This document shows positions 7,295 to 9,673 of a stretch of DNA of 9,673 nucleotides, in pieces. The DNA is taken from the NCBI GenBank assembly GCA_001751085.1, contig MAXP01000166.1, positions 1-9,673 of the forward strand. The letters are read 5' to 3'. Below the pieces are notes generated by a model. That model had not been told where the DNA came from and made no database searches. It worked only from the letters and a program-made list of their open reading frames with translations. A program made the position numbers and the translations under genes. This DNA is from Desulfobacterales bacterium C00003060. GTDB taxonomy: Bacteria > Desulfobacterota > Desulfobacteria > Desulfobacterales > C00003060. Each line of letters starts with the position of its first letter. The stretch's first letter is position 1.

Positions 7295-9196
7295 TCACCT
7301 AATAAGAACGGCATCAAACTTACAGGCATTGTAACAGATGCTGCACTTGACACACTTATCCTGGTCTATGTGATGTGGTTTCTTCTTTTCACCAGTGATG
7401 GCCTCATGCGGACATTTTAGTGCGCACAGATGACAGCCATTGCATAGTTCTTCATCAACTTCGTAATGGAAAAGGGCCTTGCACACACCTGCCGGGCATT
7501 TCTTGTCCCTAATGTGTGTCTCGTACTCATCCCGGAAATAGAGGATGGTGGTTAAGACCGAATTTGGGGCAGTTTTTCCCAGTCCACACAGGGAAAATCT
7601 CTTGATCATAGTGGCCAGTTCTTCAAGGAGTTTGATATCCTCTTCCCTGCCGTTTCCCTCGCAGATATCAGCCAGGATTTCTGACATCTGTGTAATCCCT
7701 TCACGGCAGGGCGTGCATTGACCGCATGATTCGTTTTTTAGAAAATCCAAAAAATATCTGGCAATGTTCACCATGCAGGTATCCTGGTCCATGACGATCA
7801 TGCCGCCTGAGCCCATGATAGCGCCAAGCTCGGCCAGTTTCTGGTAATCTACAGGGGTATCAAGGAATTGTTCGGGAATACAGCCGCCCGAAGGCCCCCC
7901 TGTCTGAACAGCCTTGAATTTTTTCTTTTTGGGAATACCGCCACCCATGTCAAAAACGATCTCTCTAAGGGGAATTCCCATGGGAACTTCCACTAAACCG
8001 GTATTCTTTACCTTGCCCACGAGGCTGAAAACCTTTGTGCCTTTGCTGTGCTCTGTACCGATGTTGGCGTACCATTGCCCACCTTTCAAAAGAATAACCG
8101 GCACATTAGCATAGGTCTCAACATTATTCAGATTTGATGGTTTGTCCCTGAAACCTTTTTCCACAGTATGGACATACTTGGCCCTGGGTCTTCCCACTTT
8201 ACCTTCCAGGGAGGCCATCAAGGCCGTTGATTCACCACAAACAAAAGCGCCTGCCCCGGTAGAAATCTTTACATGGAAACTGAAATCAGAGCCTGCTATG
8301 TTTTGTCCAATCAACCCGTAATCCTCTGCCTGCTTAATCGCCGCGACCAGACGCTTTACAGCTAAGGGGTATTCATGCCTGACATAAATGAAGCCTTGAT
8401 TGGAGCCGATGGCCAATGCTGCGATCAACATCCCTTCAAGGACACTATGAGGATCTCCTTCCAGGATACTTCTATCCATGTAGGCGCCCGGGTCGCCTTC
8501 ATCAGCATTACAGATTACGTATTTTTCGCCATGACAGCCTGCACAGGTTTTCCACTTGGTTCCTGTTGGAAAACCAGCACCACCACGGCCCCTTAATCCC
8601 GATTCCGTAATGATCTTAATGATCTCAACTGGTTTGATCTGTGAAAGGGATCGAATGAAGGCCAGATATCCTCCTTTGGCGATGTACTCTTCAATGCTAT
8701 CAGGGTCAATATAGCCACAATTGCGTAAGGCAATTTTTGCCTGTTTACTGTAAAAGGGGATATCCTCCAAGAAAGGAATTCCTTCTATGGGCTTCACCCC
8801 GACAAGGGGGTTTTCGATATTGTCCTCCAACAAAGAACGAGGATCGCGTACTTGCGCCAGAATCCACTTTTTGTTGAAATCGCCCTGGATATAGCCTTGA
8901 ATGGCATCCAGGATCTTATTCTCGACAAGGTGCCTGTAAATCAGTCTCGGTTTGCCGTTTCCGAATATTTCAACCAAAGGCTCTTCTTGACAGAAACCGA
9001 GACAACCAGTTTGGGAGATTTGAGTGCCATTTCCCCAGGGAAATTCTCGCAGCGCCTTTTCAAAGGAAGCCTTAGCGCCGGCGGCAATGCCGCAGGATGC
9101 CATCCCTATGTTCACCTTGATCCCGCCAGGGTGGTACAGTTTTTTGCTGTAGTCCTGCCTGATTTTCTCTAAGTCTTTGACAGACCGCACTTGCAT
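7295..9196 (-). CDS. NuoF/HndC-like NAD(H)- and FMN-binding subunit with C-terminal 2[4Fe-4S] ferredoxin
   Basis: This is the NAD(H)/FMN-binding electron entry or exit subunit, 633 residues, as in HndC, HydB and NuoF. An N-terminal thioredoxin-like domain (about 25-115) carries Cys35, Cys65 and Cys69. The FMN/NADH core follows: the glycine-rich GLRGRGGAGFP at 200-210, NADEGDPGAYMDR at 230-242 and GAGAFVCGESTALMASLEG at 314-332. Next comes the NuoF [4Fe-4S] site, Cys491, Cys494 and Cys497 (CGQCTPC) with Cys537. The C-terminus is a two-cluster ferredoxin: Cys585/588/591/595 and Cys615/618/621/625. That tail is typical of bifurcating hydrogenase-type NuoF homologues and absent from E. coli NuoF. 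The ATG at 9196 has only a weak ribosome site (GGGG 10 nt upstream, GAGG 2 nt upstream), so translation may be coupled to nuoE, which ends 14 nt before. It ends at TGA, with the usual family C-terminus just before. I infer it exchanges electrons between NAD(H) and HdrA. Confidence 0.95.
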   Translation of the reverse strand: MQVRSVKDLEKIRQDYSKKLYHPGGIKVNIGMASCGIAAGAKASFEKALREFPWGNGTQISQTGCLGFCQEEPLVEIFGNGKPRLIYRHLVENKILDAIQGYIQGDFNKKWILAQVRDPRSLLEDNIENPLVGVKPIEGIPFLEDIPFYSKQAKIALRNCGYIDPDSIEEYIAKGGYLAFIRSLSQIKPVEIIKIITESGLRGRGGAGFPTGTKWKTCAGCHGEKYVICNADEGDPGAYMDRSILEGDPHSVLEGMLIAALAIGSNQGFIYVRHEYPLAVKRLVAAIKQAEDYGLIGQNIAGSDFSFHVKISTGAGAFVCGESTALMASLEGKVGRPRAKYVHTVEKGFRDKPSNLNNVETYANVPVILLKGGQWYANIGTEHSKGTKVFSLVGKVKNTGLVEVPMGIPLREIVFDMGGGIPKKKKFKAVQTGGPSGGCIPEQFLDTPVDYQKLAELGAIMGSGGMIVMDQDTCMVNIARYFLDFLKNESCGQCTPCREGITQMSEILADICEGNGREEDIKLLEELATMIKRFSLCGLGKTAPNSVLTTILYFRDEYETHIRDKKCPAGVCKALFHYEVDEELCNGCHLCALKCPHEAITGEKKKPHHIDQDKCVKCSICYNACKFDAVLIR

Positions 9197-9210
9197 AGCC
9201 TCAAAACCCC

Positions 9211-9666
9211 CTATTGATATCTATCCAACACCTTTTGTATCTTGTCCTGGCTGATCCGGCTATGAATGTCTTCATTAATCTTGACCACTGGTCCAAGACT
9301 ACAGCATCCAATACAGCGTACAGGTTCGAGGGTGAATCGCATATCTTCAGTTGTTTCTCTGGGGCCTACATCCAAAATCTCCTGTATGCTTTCCCACACC
9401 ATTGCCCCCCCTCTAACATAACAGGCAGTTCCAAGGCAGACAGAGATGATGTTTCGGCCTCTCGGTTCCAGACTGAAGGTACTATAGAATGTGCCTACAC
9501 CGTAAATCTGACTAAGAGGCACCCCTATCTTTTCAGAAAGATACGTAAGAGATGCTTGGGGCAAGTAGTTATACTGATGTTGAATGGCCTGGAGAATCAT
9601 AATAAGATTCTCTTTGTCGTTGTTGAATTGTATGTCTATTATTCGATCAAGTTCCATATAATCCAT
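9211..9666 (-). CDS. NuoE/HndA-like [2Fe-2S] subunit of an NADH-oxidising module
   Basis: This is a thioredoxin-like [2Fe-2S] protein of the NuoE/HndA family (24 kDa subunit of complex I and of NAD-linked hydrogenases). It relays electrons between the NuoF flavin site and the rest of the complex in the cytoplasm. The family signature YGVGTFYSTFSLEPRG spans about residues 55-70. The four expected ligands are visible: Cys77 and Cys82 (CLGTAC), then Cys118 and Cys122 (CIGCC). Cys121 is an extra cysteine where the family usually has alanine. At 151 residues it is near full length for the family. The ATG at 9666 gives a plausible N-terminus, but only 7 bases upstream are visible and the frame stays open to the window edge, so the start could be further upstream or at the ATG at 9657. 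The stop is TAG. nuoF follows after 14 nt. Family assignment is secure; membership in NADH dehydrogenase complex I is unlikely given the neighbours. Confidence 0.93.
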   Translation of the reverse strand: MDYMELDRIIDIQFNNDKENLIMILQAIQHQYNYLPQASLTYLSEKIGVPLSQIYGVGTFYSTFSLEPRGRNIISVCLGTACYVRGGAMVWESIQEILDVGPRETTEDMRFTLEPVRCIGCCSLGPVVKINEDIHSRISQDKIQKVLDRYQ

Positions 9667-9673
9667 CTCAACG

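Noticed and set aside
7295..7297. Possibility that the nuoF-like TGA is a third Sec codon
   Set aside because: The protein already ends as its family does after the second ferredoxin motif; readthrough would add only 16 ordinary residues with no redox motif.

Overview
The window is one six-gene operon, read entirely on the minus strand from right to left: nuoE-like (9666-9211), nuoF-like (9196-7295), a long hdrA-like gene (7162-3926), mvhD (3861-3439), fdhA (3428-1401) and fdhB/frhB-like (1396-167). Gaps are 14, 132, 64, 10 and 4 nt. A good ribosome-binding site at the left edge, with no convincing terminator before it, suggests the operon continues out of the window.

Two of the genes look broken on simple translation but are not. 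Both hdrA and mvhD contain an in-frame UGA exactly where the family has a redox cysteine (CH-C-G in HdrA, GG-C-HPG in MvhD). In both, the same reading frame continues as clear family sequence, and a hairpin of bacterial SECIS type lies just after the UGA. I read both as selenocysteine codons, giving HdrA of 1078 residues (Sec533) and MvhD of 140 residues (Sec68). The formate dehydrogenase active site, often Sec in other organisms, is here an ordinary cysteine.

The products fit one soluble electron-transfer complex. NuoE/NuoF form an NAD(H)/FMN module, HdrA is the flavin protein that bifurcates or confurcates electrons in Hdr complexes, MvhD is the [2Fe-2S] adaptor between HdrA and a partner enzyme, FdhA is a Mo/W-bisMGD formate dehydrogenase (CO2 reductase), and FdhB is its F420-hydrogenase-beta-type flavin/iron-sulfur subunit. 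HdrB and HdrC, which carry the heterodisulfide site in methanogens, are absent and NuoEF takes their place. I infer an enzyme that couples formate/CO2 to NAD(H) and, by flavin-based bifurcation, ferredoxin. The direction of flow and the ferredoxin partner cannot be seen in the sequence.

The HdrA protein is a fusion: NuoG-like [2Fe-2S] and [4Fe-4S] domains, then an HdrA-like segment that carries the inserted ferredoxin domain but no FAD Rossmann motif, then a second HdrA that has the Rossmann motif and Sec but lacks the inserted ferredoxin domain.

The organism is most likely a strictly anaerobic, selenocysteine-decoding bacterium. A sulfate-reducing or syntrophic member of the Desulfobacterota is my best guess, because Sec forms of HdrA and MvhD with bacterial NuoEF and FdhAB modules are typical there. 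No rRNA or other phylogenetic marker is present, so this remains inference. I saw no tRNA, mobile element, CRISPR array or long repeat.
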